NCBI GenBank assembly: GCA_029718625.1
Contig: CM056379.1
Coordinates: 55,821,579 to 55,885,578, forward strand
Direction of reading: 5' to 3'
Source: Synaphobranchus kaupii
Taxonomy: Eukaryota > Chordata > Actinopteri > Anguilliformes > Synaphobranchidae
DNA length: 64,000 bases
The translations under genes were made by a program, and so were the position numbers. Each line of letters opens with the position of its first letter. The first letter of the stretch is position 1. This document shows, in pieces, positions 35,101-47,485 of the stretch. Below the pieces are notes generated by a model that saw only the letters and a program-made list of their open reading frames with translations, did no database searches and had not been told where the DNA came from.

Positions 35101-38100
35101 CGTGGAATTTAATGTTAAGTGTAACATTTACATACATTGAAGGGGATCAAGGGAATGATTTGTTCTGCAATCTCATCACTCTCCCACAGTGTTCCCTACC
35201 TTCCCTGTGCCTACGCCACTTTTAGAGCTGTTTGCATGCATAATTAAGTCGCTTGTACCCCCTTTCTTTCACAGTCACTCGCAAATGTGAACAGTGCCAG
35301 AAAGAGTTCAATAAGCGGGCAGCTCTGCGATGCCACAAGCGCACCCACGCCCTACAGAAGCCAGTGCTCCTGTGCCCCAGTAATGGATGCCAGGCCTACT
35401 TCACCACCACCTTCAACCTGCAGCATCACATTCGTAAAGTGCACCTGCAGCTGCTCAAGTACCACTGCTACTACCCTGACTGCACCCGCACCTTTGCCAT
35501 GCAGGTGAGAGGTCTTCCTTTGCCCCTATTGGCAGCTAGCAAACCAGCATCTGCTCTGCATTACTTTGCATTGAATTATGTTACTGGCGTTTAGCAGACA
35601 CACTTATCCTGAGTTACTTTGTTACATTTTGGACATCCATTTATACAGCTGGATTGGGTTAAGTACTCGGTCAAGGATGCCACTACAATTTGTGGTAAAG
35701 AAGCCTGGTTGTGCCAAGTCCCTAGCGCACGTTTACAGTGGTGCTCGAAAGTATTCCTACCCCTTTGCTTTTAGCACACTTTATTGTGTTTTAGATTTAA
35801 TTTTAAATGGATAAAATTGCCATTTTTGCCCATCGATCTACACTCAATAACCCATAATGACAGTGAAAACATGTTTTTAGAAATTTTTGCGAATGTATTA
35901 AAAATTAAAAACTGAAATCTCATGTGCATAAGTATTCATACCCTTTGCTTTAATGTATTTTTAAAGTATCATATTTTATATTTGGTCGTATATCCTTTGC
36001 GTGCTGTTCCTGAAGTTTGTGACCCATCAACATCAAAAGACTCTCGATATCTTATTTTCAGGTACTGTTACAAGCCATACTATAACCTCTCTGCATTTGA
36101 ATATACTATGGGACTATGGGAATTGGGGGGTGAGACTAGATTCAGCTGTAAATTATGCTGGTACAGTATGGAACACGACTGGCGAAATGGCTGCAAGTCA
36201 TCAAGGGTCTGAGCTATCAAACAAGCCCCAAACCATCACTCTACGGCCAGATATGGAGTAGATGTGGATGGATCACTAAGGGTTTCTTCTCCTGACTTTT
36301 TCCCCCATAGAGTTCTATAGGAAAATGAGTCAAGAGAAATAACCCTTGCAGTGATCCATCCACACCTACTCCATATCTGGCAACAGAGTGATGGTTTGGG
36401 GCTCGTTCAATAGCTCAGACCCTTGCTAACTTACAGCCATTTAGCCAGCTATGTGTTCCATACTGTACCAGTGTAATTTACAGCTGAATCTAGTCTCACC
36501 CCCCAATTCCCATAAAGATCCATTCAAATGCAGAGAGGTTATAGTATGGCTTGTAACAGTACCTGAAAATAAGATATCGAGAGTCTCTTGATGTTGATGG
36601 GTCAGACTTCAGGAAGTAACAGCACGCAAAGGATATGCGACCAAATGTGAAATATGATACTTTAAAAATACATTAAAGCAAATGGTATGAATACTTATGC
36701 ACATGAGAGATTTCAGTTTTAGATTTTTAAAACATTTGCAAAAATTTCTAAACATGTTTTCACTTTGTCATTATGGGTTATTGAGTGTAGATTGATGGGC
36801 AAAAATGACAATTTTATCCATTTAAAATTAAATCTACAACACAATAAAGTGTGCAAAAAGTGAAGGGGTAAGAATACTTTCGAACACCACTATCATAGCC
36901 CTGTATGCGGCAGTAAGCCTACCCCATGCAGCCATTTTTGTCCAGAAGCTAATTGGTTAATCTTGGCTTGCTTAATAATTTTCAGAATCACGTGTTATAC
37001 TCTGTATCTAGCTATGGAACTTGTTCCTTAAAGCTATGGTTGTATTTGGCTGACTTAACTTTCCTGTTAAATGTAGTAATATCCCCATGTGCACTGAATG
37101 GTGTTGGTTTTTGTATACCTTCTGTGTGTGCATGCATGCCTAAACAAGGGATGCTTATTGGCCAATTGGCAAGCAATATGGCAACAAGCCACTGCAAAAA
37201 ATTCCTCATTGAAATGAGCCATTTCTAATCAACAGGGACATGCCGGTATTATGAATATTGATCCAGTATGTTTAAGAACATGATTAATTGGACTACCACT
37301 TCTGTTCTAGTCTTTCCCACCATGGCTAATCTGGTTGTACACATCACGGAAGGCACTTTTCTTTAGCAGAATACAATATTATCTCTGTAACTATGAAATT
37401 TATGCAATGTTGAATATGTGCAATTTCAGGCCACTGTTCTGGGTGGCTTTCAGTGTTAATACCCTTTGCTCAGGTGAAATTGCTGACTTAAGCAGTATGT
37501 GATGCCGCAGTCATTTGGCGGATTGAGCAGAACCGATGCAAATCTCACTAGTCTTTGTCCAAGCACATTAAAAGTTTTGGCGTCTGGTCATTCCAACTTG
37601 AAAGGACAGCAAAGGCTGTTAATACTGTTCCCAAGTGCTCATCTAACGACTTCATCACTTGACCTTGGATACGGTTGTACATTGGTCATTGAAAGAGCAT
37701 AATGCTTGTGACTAAGGTAACATTGATGGCTCTCCCAATTCCTGTGACGCAGTACCATGCTTTTGTGATGGCATTCCTGACTGATTAAATGCCATTCTGC
37801 ATATGATTTGTTGCCAAAATTGTATTACCTCTTTGTGACCCTAAGTGGAACTCTTTATTTAAGAGTTTAAAAACTCAATCTGAATATTGTTAGATTGAGT
37901 GGTTTCATGATTTCTCTCCTGTCTTGCCCCCTCCCAGGAGAGTCTGAACAGACACATTCTGCACCATGGTCCTGATGGAGGACGGGTAAAGGTAAGTAGT
38001 GCAGTAGAGTGGCCTACATCTTTTATGAAGGCTGGTCTAATGCAGAGTAAGGAAACATGCCGTGAAGCTATTAAAGGAAGTTTTACAAAGTGTCTGCCTA

Positions 38101-39640
38101 TGGGGTTACGGTTTATTTTGGTTCCACACTTTCAGCTTGCAATAGTGGCCATGGTTCTTGGCAGCCTAAATCCATGCCGTGTGGAAATTGGATTTTTCGA
38201 AAAAGGTAATGACCCAGTGCGATGGAATGTTTTACAAGCTAGCATTTTGTGAAGGTTGCGATGGCGTGCGCCTTCAGATTTGGGCATGTTTGCGGATTAA
38301 GTGGAGCATAGCGCAAAATCGTGTCAGGAGACTGACGCTGAACTCAAATCCGTGCCCTAGTTTGTGGTCTGTCGACCCGAGTGCGGCTGAATTATTTCTC
38401 AATCGCCTGTGGCCCTGTCAATTTACATTCCAGCAGGAGTTGGGGCCAACGGGTCTAGGACAGCACTAGGCTCTGACTGGGAAAGGGCTTTCACGCCACC
38501 GTCAAATTGATCAGATTTCAACATTTCACTTAATTCCATGTATTAATCAGCCTCTTGAATGAACTGTAATTGGGTTTGGGTCAAGCTTGATCCTTAATTG
38601 TACCAGGGAGGTGGATTTACAGGTGTGATAATTGGGGGTTGAGATATGGTAGACTCGTGCTGGTGTACATACTCCAGTCAGTTCTTAAAGGCTCATTGAC
38701 GATATGCTGAGGGCAACTCTCAATTTCCCCGTGGCTTAATGGTCTTGTGGAGTCACGCTCAATTTTCCATTGATCACATGCCAGTAAATGCGGTTCTGTT
38801 CCTATTTTAATTCCTTGTACATTAATTTGACCTGCTTTCTCCCAGTGAATAGGATGGGTACTCAGCTGAAGTGTTTAAAATCAGCCTGGCATTTTAAAGT
38901 CTCGCATCCGAGGTGTGAATGTTGCTGCCGACTCCTTCCAAAGGATTTAGATTCATATGCCTGAGTAATCTCCCACAGGGAGAATTATAAATGGGTGTGA
39001 CGACTCTGATCCTTTATCTGGTACGGTTTCATTTTTATAGTCCATTGTGGTACAAATTGATCAAATTATTTGGGGTTCAGTCTGCAGAAATCTAAAACCC
39101 ATTGCGTTTACTGTAGGTGCTGGGTATTTCTGAGTTAAGACTTGTGCTGTTTTTGCGGTTTTCCAGTGCTGTCCCGAGTCTGAGGATGGGTGTAAACACA
39201 CTGGGTTGCAATACCCATTGGGACCTAGAAAGTATGATGTGTGTGTGAATTGAAGGGACTGACAACTGTTGACTTGGTTGCTTCAAAGCTGGAAAACCTG
39301 ATTCATAGGCCCTTGACAAAGTGAGTACTGTTACTGTGGAGAAATGCTAATTTGTGATTGGTCTCAGCAGCAGAAGCGCCAGCGGTCCAATAAGAATTGG
39401 CAGAAGCGACTGGAGAGGCGTCACCAGCCCCCTCTGGTGGAAGATGACCTACGCCGCCTGTTCACCCAGCAAATGCGTTTCTCTCGACGGGGAAAGCTCG
39501 AGGCAGACCTCTCCAGCCTCTTCAACGAGCGCAAGATCCCACGTCATGTTGACCCTGAGGTCAATCTGCGTGAACTCTTCAGCCTCAAGCCACCCCGCCT
39601 GCTGCAGCCTAAACCAGAGGATCCTCTGCTCATGTGTTAA
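31965..39640 (+). CDS. TFIIIA-family nine-zinc-finger 5S RNA/5S gene-binding protein (P43/42Sp43-like), 9 exons
   Basis: Nine coding exons: 31965-32099, 32491-32591, 32679-32775, 33044-33132, 34148-34221, 34774-34857, 35275-35504, 37938-37991 and 39368-39640. All introns are GT-AG and phases match, giving 378 codons with no lesion. C2H2 fingers lie at about residues 20-42, 50-72, 80-103, 112-134, 142-164, 169-191, 198-218 (C-x2-C), 227-250 and 258-280. TFIIIA hallmarks are the HAGYPC link before finger 6, the TWS in finger 6 (TFIIIA has TWT, which contacts 5S RNA), the short finger 7 and TRTFAMQESLNRH in finger 9. Most linkers are not TGEKP. The tail (residues 281-378) is basic then acidic/Leu-rich ([19 protein letters not shown]) and lacks the KRSLASRL-type activation motif I recall for TFIIIA. 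Expected role: binding 5S rRNA, either as a Pol III factor or, more likely, as an oocyte storage protein. Family certain; paralogue inferred. Confidence 0.92.
32113..32177 (+). repeat. (AT)n microsatellite in intron 1 of the TFIIIA-family gene
   Basis: About 65 bp of at dinucleotides starting 14 bp after the exon 1 donor. It is close enough to fold near the 5' splice site, yet the donor gtaaaa is still readable. Confidence 0.95.
35736..36890. mobile_element. Hairpin Tc1-type MITE with shared palindromic core, in intron 7
   Basis: The left end cagtggtgctcgaaagtatt follows TA (35734-35735). The right end, gaatactttcgaacaccac, is its inverse and is followed by TA. Shell arms of about 230 bp match each other (aacccataatgacagtgaaa and the inverse). 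The core, about 35969-36650, matches the MITE at 14786 arm for arm, with its turn near 36312. The unit is palindromic over about 1.15 kb and sits between exons 7 and 8 of an intact gene. Confidence 0.92.
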
Positions 39641-39840
39641 ACCCAAAACGGGAACGTCCATTCTAAAATGTACCTTTTGGACTATCATTTGTTAGTGTAA
39701 TGTGAAAAGAACTTAAGTTTGTTTTACAGTTGCAAGGATAAAAATCTGTTTAATTTAGTGTACAGCATTTCTGTATCGAATGTCAGTTTGAGTAAGATTG
39801 TGCATTCCTTGCTTGGTCATTTGTTAAATGAACATATTAA

Positions 39841-39846
39841 AATAAA
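39841..39846 (+). terminator. Polyadenylation signal of the TFIIIA-family gene
   Basis: aataaa lies 201 bp after the stop codon, with a T/G-rich stretch (ttcttgtggtcattcc) about 20 bp downstream, as expected for a cleavage site near 39865. Confidence 0.8.
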
Positions 39847-39869
39847 AGTGTGAAGCATTTAATTTCTTG

Positions 39870-40840
39870 TGGTCATTCCCAGTCTATTGGCTTGTGTGAT
39901 GAGATTTTTTAGGCCTGCGCTCATTGCAGGCACTTGTTTTCAGTGACTAAATGGCGGCTATTATGTGAATAGTTTCTGTGCTGAAGTTAAAGGGGCGGCT
40001 GAAGCAGCTGTGCTGGGTGTATAACTCTGCCTTGGCTTCACAGTTCTTGGCCTCCAGAGCTATAATCCCAATGGCTTTCCAAGTCATTAAATCGAAATAG
40101 AAACGCAGAGTCAAGCTAATCCAGTACCGGCAGGATGTAAAGTGTGCACTGCAGTAAAAAATGGTTGCCAAGTACCTGAATTCTGCAGTTTGCAGAGATG
40201 CATAGGTCGGAGAGCTGGACTGGAGCGGTTTTTTTCCTGCCAAACTTTAGTGCAGTGTAATTACTATTGTGATCTGAGGATGGTGTTTTCACCTTGGGTG
40301 ACTTCCAGTCCCTTATTAAGCAATTAGGCAAAAGCCCAGGGCCTGAAGGTTTTTGTTTTGTATTTGGACACTTGAAAGGTGGCTTGTGCAATGGCAACCC
40401 CCCTATGGCTCATTGCAGCAAATGGTGTCAAGTTTTAAGCCACAGCATTCATATAAAAAATCTGCTTGCTTCTGATACCGGAATTCTGGGAACACCGCAC
40501 AGTCTTGGCGGTTAAATCAAGTGCTGCCTCCTTGTTAAAGCATGCTTTGTCTCTGTTTTTTTGTGGTGCAAGTGTCCATGGTCAGCAGTTTGAGAGTGAC
40601 AGAATACTGATTCCACAAAAAGTAGCTCTGACTGCAAACAACGTGTTCCAATAAGGGCATGGTCCTGATAAGCCTGTGAATCGAGCAGTAAAGGAAAGTG
40701 CTCGATCAACCCAAGAGCAGGTGCACTGCTGAACAAGTAGCTGAGAATGCTGCACTCGCCCATTCAATTGACAAATGCGTACCAAACCGAAAACATTGAC
40801 ATCTGAATTTGTAACGCCGCATGCCGGCTAAAACGACACT
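39870..40840. other. 3' flank of the TFIIIA-family gene, nothing recognised
   Basis: Unique-looking sequence. Frames on either strand are short, unsupported by splice signals, and show no family motifs. Confidence 0.4.
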
Positions 40841-41315
40841 AAGGCTGTGTCCAAATACGACCCCTACACCTTTTTAAGGGCGCATATTTGAGTCCACTTT
40901 GTCAAAAATCTTTTGAGTGGGTGACTTTCTCACAAATGGGGGCACTTAAAATACCAGGATGAACCCCTTATTTCTGGGGTTTTGTTGAGGGAGTTCAGGA
41001 TTACACTCCTCTGCAGAACGGTGCACTCATCCAACAATTTCAATAAGTAACCCGGAAGTAAAAAAGTAAAATACATAGAGCGTATATGCATATCTATGGC
41101 ACAAGATGGGTTCATATTACAAACTGCTCTTTTTATTTCTTCATTCATAATCTACACTTTGTAGCAATCGTCATGTTAACTGATATTCTCAATAAAAATA
41201 TTAACTACTTCCTCACTAGTTTGGAAAGGGTTTTGCGGGATTTCTTTTGCACACTGCTTTCAAAGTGAGGGGACAGGGCACATTGTAGACAGGGGTCGTA
41301 TTCGGACACAGCCTT
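40841..41315. mobile_element. MITE with ggctgtgtccaaatacg ends
   Basis: The left end aaggctgtgtccaaatacga, followed by cccct, is mirrored by aggggtcgtattcggacaca, followed by gcctt, on the right. It is about 475 bp with no coding sequence, and related by its ends to 16906-17598. Confidence 0.75.
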
Positions 41316-44300
41316 AGGTTGTGCCAGTGATTGCTGTGCTTTTTTCACTCCACCGCCATGTGAAGTTCACTTTCAGACTCTGCTACTTGCCCCCATGTGT
41401 TGCCCCAGCTCTGGCACGCTAGCAGTCGTCCCTAAACTTGGCTTTACTCTCGTAGTTGCTGCACACCTGCGCCTGCACGTGAACGTGCACAAGGCGCGGC
41501 CTGACACCAGCCTTGTTTAGCCTCGCTGCCCCTCATCTGTGACTGATCAAATAATACGCCCGGTTTGCCACGCCTGGTAACTGTCAATTTCAATTGCCGC
41601 TGCCGCGTGTTTGACCAGGTGCCCTGGGGAAAAACCGGGTTAACAAGGCCTTGGTGGTGGTGGTTCACTGATGAGTTATAGGTACATTTTTTCCCCACAC
41701 AAGGTCAATTGCACGAGGTGGCAAAGTGGCCACTCGTACACCCCTGCTAAATTTGTTTAAAGATGCGCCGTGATAGTTTACGCTATGATGTGAAATTGGG
41801 GTCCTCCAGTTCTATCGCCCCTCATCTAATTGCAAAGAGAAGCCGCAAAATCTCATCTGAAATTTGGCGCGTCATTCCCATTGCGAAGAAAGTACTTGAG
41901 GGGGTTTTTGTTAGTCATTCATATTCCTAGCACAGGCCTTTTACAGATTGTAAAATCAACACTCACGTGCAGAATATATGACGACCTCTTAGAGAAAAGT
42001 CAAAAGCACAGTAATTTGGTCCATACATAGCAATTGTTTTGCCTGTAATGAAACATGCATTTTGATCCACAACCAAGAGATTGCAGTCAGATTTTCAACC
42101 AGTTTTCTTGTTTATGTTATACTGATACTCCATTGTCATTCCTTTTGTTGTTGATCATGCAGTATTTCAGCTGCATGGGGACTTGAGACACTGTGTCTGT
42201 GATGCATTTTCACTGGTCTGAGATGGACAGTGTTGGGAAGGGAAGGGAAGGGAAGACTCTGTACGCTTGTGTCTGACACCTGCTGTTTGGCCTGTTTAAC
42301 AGGGCCATGTGCTGGGCCGGCTGCTTGGCAGCACGCCGTTCCAGGTGCGTGCTCTCGTTTGGGTGGCCCTTCCCTCTCGTGTGCAACTTCCCTTCCCTTT
42401 TCTTCACCTTGACGGTCACTGATCCAAACGCTGCTCCTACCCCACCCAACCCCCCGCTCCCCCTCATCTGTCACCATGCTCAGACCATAGTTGGCTCTAC
42501 TGCCAGCACCATTCTGGCATCTGCTCATTCTCATCCATGCTTCATGCATCGTCATGTCATGGCATGGATGAAGATGTCACGGATGATGGAAGTGTTCCTC
42601 TCCTATTTGGCTCCACCCCTTGCTAATGAGAGAGTCTCTGGCTCTTCTCCACATATCCACAATATGAATCAGAGTAATGACACTCAAAACATAAACACAA
42701 TGACATATCTGTACTACACAAAACACTTTGACAATTCAGCAACAGTATATCTATATAAGGAAAACAAAATATAAATGGACAATTACTGATAAGGGTTGAG
42801 GTCAACTCTGTAAAGCAAACCTTCCTCCTCAGTACCATATTTTGCATGCCTAGCATATTTTGAATTAGTTCCTAACAGTAATGATGATTGAGGTCACTGG
42901 AAATTGTGCAGATTGTACATGGTGAATAAATTAAACATAATTTGGTGACTATGCTCCCTGACTACGTGGGTGTCTATCCCATAGCTCAGCTTTGTTATTG
43001 CTCTGTCGTCAAGCGTTAATTTGGCAAAAGATAAAACACGCATGCAAGTACAGGTATTTAAGTATTAAAAAGGAAAAATCATGGTCTGTGTTAGTAATTC
43101 TAGCAGCCCATTAGATACCTGTGATGCAATGTGGATTGAGGTGTTGTCCATCAGTGTGTGGACAACACCTTCTTTGAAGGTAGTGTTCTGTATATTTCCT
43201 TAGTATTCAGGCTCTGGCTTCACAGAATAAAGCTAATTTCAAAGAGACTCCTTTGAATGAAAACCATACTGATTATTTCTGTGTCACTGCATGGATTGCT
43301 TCGTATTGATGAGTTAATCGGGGATATCAGATAGGAGACTCGCAGGCTACCACACCCTTGCTGAGGGGTGTAAAACCGGGTTATGAGAGGTTAAGATTCC
43401 TGGTGTTTGATTTTGCCTGGTTTAGCTCACAGCCGTTCTCTGGTGCTCTAATGGGATTAGACGGCGTTTGACATTTGGAAGCTGCTGCTGAGTTGCGCTA
43501 TCCTCTCGGACGTGCGGCTTCAGGCTGTTGGCGTGTGTTTTATTGCCGTTATTATTTTCGGTGCCGTTCTTTTCTGTCGAGCTTCCTGTCCTCGGTTTTA
43601 AGGTCCCCAGCCACCACCATCCTGAATCCCGATGATGAAAACTGCGGCTTCTGTGTCTTGACAATTAAATCCTGGCTCAGAATGCTGAGCGCAGGGCCGT
43701 TGTCCTCATGGCTCCCTTGCGTCATTCATATTAGCCCAGGTTCTTTCTGGCAGCATCCAATGCTTTTCAATTGAATCCAGGCACAAAGGAAAGGACACAG
43801 AATTTGTTTGCTTTAAAAGACAGCAGTCCTTGACTTTGCTATTAATGTCAATGGACGTATTTAAACTGGTAATCAGTATTAGTTTCAAGGTCTCCTCCAA
43901 AAAAAACGATAAAATAGAAAACGTACAAATCCAAGAAAAGCTTTTGGTTGGATGTGCAAAGTATACACTTGGTAAATTTCCTTTACAGGGCTCTGCGTTT
44001 GTAGGTACTGTATGTGTATGTAGGTGTATGCAAATAACCGCGGGAGGAGCAGAGTACTTGAGCAATAAGTGCATCTCAGCAAAAGAAAACACAATAGCCA
44101 GCATAAAACCTCGCTAAACTAAGCAGTTGAGGGGAGTGTTTGGGCAATGAATGATTTATTGCTATGAGGGAAGGTGGCTCGCTGTGGGCATTTGCAGATT
44201 CAGTTGGTTGGTTGGGTGGAGGGTGGAGCGGGTGGGGGTTCTTTCACCATGGGAATCTGAAGTGTAGCCCATGATGGAGAGAGGGACATTTCTTCATTAT

Positions 44301-44799
44301 CTTTTTTGGCTTCCTTCAACTCTGTACTTTTCCTCGCCAAGATATTTAATCTCAAGAAAACACTGATTTCTCTCAATTGTTGGGTGTCATTGGCAGGTGT
44401 GTGACCCACTTGTTGCAATTATCTATTATAACTGACCTGTGGGCATTCAAAATGTTTTCCAATAACACTGTGGCTTTGTGGCACGGCTAAAACGTGTCTT
44501 TAGATTTCATCTGAAAGCTGCAAACCTCCACTCAGACTATCAGTGTTAAACACTCAGTGCTCGGATGTACAGCAGCTTACATAAAGAGGAGCTTGGCACA
44601 ATTTAACTCCCTTCACTTGCATGTTGGAGGAGAAATGTGGAACTCCTGATTCATGTGAACTCCTCCGAGTCCAGACAATGTGCTTCTTTCTCCAGAGGCC
44701 ATGACATCGGGTGCTGTCTCAGTACAGTGTGTTTATTCACTGCATCAACCATCTTAAGCATGGTGAAATGTTTAGGGAATTATCAGAGGGTTGCGGGTT
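41316..44799. other. Gene-poor stretch, no feature supported
   Basis: Includes a tandem ggaag run at 42236-42254. The longer frames (about 42136-42774 and 43422-43774) have no recognisable domain or splice context. Part of this could be intron or regulatory DNA of a neighbour outside the window. Confidence 0.35.
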
Positions 44800-45140
44800 A
44801 AACTAGATTAACAATTCCTAAAGAAATTGTGGGTGTGGTTGCTTCACAGTGTTATCAATTGCTGGAAATGGCATAGAAAGATGGTAATATGGTATAGTGT
44901 GAGGTGGAAAATAAAAGGTGGAAATGGTATGAACTGGTAATGCGGTATAAAGGGATCTAGTGAAGGCGAAAGTATTAGGTGACGTAGCCTATTTTGTGGT
45001 AAGTAGTCTAAAGAACCTGGAAGTGATACAAAGAAGTAATGAATTGTGATGAAAGCACAAAAATGTAATGTCAAATCATCTGGGATAGTATTGTTGGGTC
45101 ATAATAACAGTGTTGTAGTGGAATGCATTGTGAATGCCCT
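44800..45140 (+). repeat. Direct duplication, copy A (partner at 46508-47240)
   Basis: It shares aactagattaacaattccta, gtgatacaaagaagtaatga and atcatctgggatagtattgt with the later copy, in the same order and orientation. Confidence 0.85.
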
Positions 45141-45349
45141 ATTTACTGCGTCCTGTGTACTAGCATACTGCTTACTATAGGCTATGCTGCAGTGACATGC
45201 AATATGCAAAATATCCTCCATATAAACCTAAGTAGGCTATATCCGTTTCATTTACACACTTTGGTTATATCATCTGGGGATATTGAGAACACTACTCGGC
45301 TGGCATACTCAAATAGTAGGTAAGTGTGCTGATTCTGACTATTCGGACA

Positions 45350-46507
45350 CAGTCGTAGTTGTGTTTGATTAATAGGCTGTAGAAAAATATGGGTTAATTC
45401 AATTTTTGCCTAGGTTTTAACCAAATGCTCATCTACTGATTTCTCCACTTTATTCAACAAACTCTGATTCCGATTACAGATCTCACCATCCTGGTAGCCG
45501 TTTTTCCTGGTTGCTTAACCACAGTAGCCTAGCTGGCTTATGCTTTTGTCATGTTTTGTTAGCAAGTTTTCTGTGCTAACGTTATTAAGACATAAATCAG
45601 AATTTGTTGAATAATGTTGAATGGAGTGATTAGTTGATGAGCATTTAGCTAAAACATAGGCAAAAATTGCAACAGCACTAAAAATATTTTTTGTTAACAA
45701 TTGTGTTTTGTAATTTAGACAACATAAAGCTTTTGATGCTTTGTGATGGTGTTGATGTTCTCGTCAGAAACCATAGCTGCATTTACTGGTTTAGCCTACT
45801 ATCGATTTTGTAAGTTCTTGTGACATAAATTAGACAGTCAGTTTTTCACATGGTTTTCATTCAACGTTCTTAAACCCTATTCTCAAACATCTAAAAGTTA
45901 CTGGCTTCAGGGATAGGAGACCAGTCACAACTATAATATTGTAGGACTCCAAATAATTACATACAAATTACATATTTCAAAACCGTAAGATTCACTCTGT
46001 AGTTACCAAACAGGCAAATAACTAGCAATGCTAGGATGCTAACTATTGATAAATTATGAAAATGCATTTTTATGACATTTCTGAATTTTAGCAAAGTTTT
46101 TGACATAACGTTAAAAAATGTATGAGTGCTTGTGCAACATTTCTCACCTCAAAAGAATAACAAAAATGAATATTAAAACCGGTGAGCCGGGGCATCGGCT
46201 TCTTTAGCTTATTGATTCCAACTACTGAATTTTAGCCTACCTGCTGCCAACCCCATATAGCGCATGCTTTTCATTACAAACCGGTGAGCTGGAGCATTGA
46301 CTTATTTAGCTTATTCTGATTCCAGCATCTGAATTTTACCTGCCGCTAATACCCGATAGCACCTGGATGGCTTTCATTACAAGGCAGAGACCGAATAAAT
46401 ATAATCGTTTCAGCACAATAACGTAGGCTAAGTAGGCTACCGGGAGAGCCCCATCGCTACGGACAACTGATGGTCTGTCGATACAGGTATCCAGCCTGCC
46501 CTGCACC
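45350..46507. other. Between the duplication copies, no gene
   Basis: AT-rich. A second small direct repeat is visible: accggtgagccggggcatcg at 46179 and accggtgagctggagcattg at 46280, each followed by a similar 100-bp stretch (ctgaattttacctgccgct). Confidence 0.45.
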
Positions 46508-46683
46508 AAGCTGCTAGATTAACAATTCCTAAAGAAATTGTAGGTGTATTTGCTTCACAGTGGTATCAATTGCTGGGAATGGTATAGAAAGATTGTAATA
46601 TGGTAGCCTATAGTGTGAGGTGGTAATGTGGTATAATGGGATCACTATAATAATAATAATAATTATTATAATAATGGGATGCG

Positions 46684-46770
46684 CCACTGTCTATGTCTTT
46701 TTTTGTTGTTGCTGGTGGCTACAACTGAAGTTCCCTCATCGGAAAATAAAAGTTATTCTATTCTATTCTA
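46684..46770 (+). mobile_element. 3' end of a non-LTR retrotransposon with (TTCTA)n tail
   Basis: The words gttgttgctgg, ctacaactgaagttccctca and ggaaaataaaagttattcta, then a ttctattcta tail, match in inverse orientation 47512-47580. Both are 3'-end fragments of the same retroelement. Confidence 0.7.
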
Positions 46771-46872
46771 AAATATGGTGATGTGTTTTGTGGTAAGTAA
46801 TGTTAGTCTAAAGAACCTGGAAGTGATACAAAGAAGTAGCCTAATGAATTGTGATGAAAGCACAAAAAGGTA

Positions 46873-47175
46873 AGGTGTTAAGTAGGCAAACTGAGCGGCT
46901 CAGCTTCGCTCAGAGCGAAGAACGCACTTAACGGGTTGCTCAGTTTCGATCACTCTGAGCCGCTCAAAGCATTGCTCAGCACTTGGATTTGGATCAGAGA
47001 TGGAAGTAGGCAACATCGTTAGCTATGGAATTTCTTGTTCACAGAATTTTTCCAAACTTCCAAACAGACGGTTGTGGACAGTTGCTCTGCGCTCACGTAG
47101 AGCAGAATGTTAAGTGTTTCAAAAATCCCATTCTCACTGTGAGCTACTCAGTTAGCTTTAGATACTTAACGCGAC
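46873..47175. mobile_element. MITE with gttaagta ends inserted in copy B
   Basis: The left end gttaagtaggcaaactgagc is mirrored by actcagttagctttagatac, followed by ttaac, on the right. Between them gagcggctcagcttcgctca and gagccgctcaaagc form further inverted words. It is absent from duplication copy A, which defines its borders. Confidence 0.7.
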
Positions 47176-47485
47176 CAATGTCAAATCATCTGGGATAGTA
47201 TTGTTGGGTCATAACAGTGTTGTAGAGGAAGGCATTGTGCTGTCATAAGCAGTGTAATATATTACAGCATCCACATTTTTTTGCATCGGTTTTCAAAACG
47301 TGCCCATTGACTCCCATTCTTTTTTTTGGCGATAAAAGGTCAATTATCTGAAAAAGTGTATATGGTACAAAGGTAAAAAGTAATAGTAACCTGGAGGGTG
47401 TATGAAGGCATAATATGAGGTATAAATGGTGTCGATGGTATGAATGGTGTAGGAGGAGATTCTCAAAAATTCTCAAAAATCGGTG

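Larger units (their letters stand above)
46508..47240 (+). repeat. Direct duplication, copy B, carrying two insertions
   Basis: Same order as copy A but longer, because of a LINE-tail fragment (46684-46770) with AT-rich surroundings and a MITE of about 300 bp (46873-47175). Outside these insertions the copies are highly similar. Confidence 0.85.

Noticed and set aside
34674..35225. 183-codon frame overlapping exon 6
   Set aside because: Only 34774-34857 of it is coding; the rest is intron read-through past a good donor (gtaaag).
42136..42774. Overlapping frames on both strands near 42.1-42.8 kb
   Set aside because: No recognisable motif, simple-sequence content (ggaag runs) and no splice signals in register.
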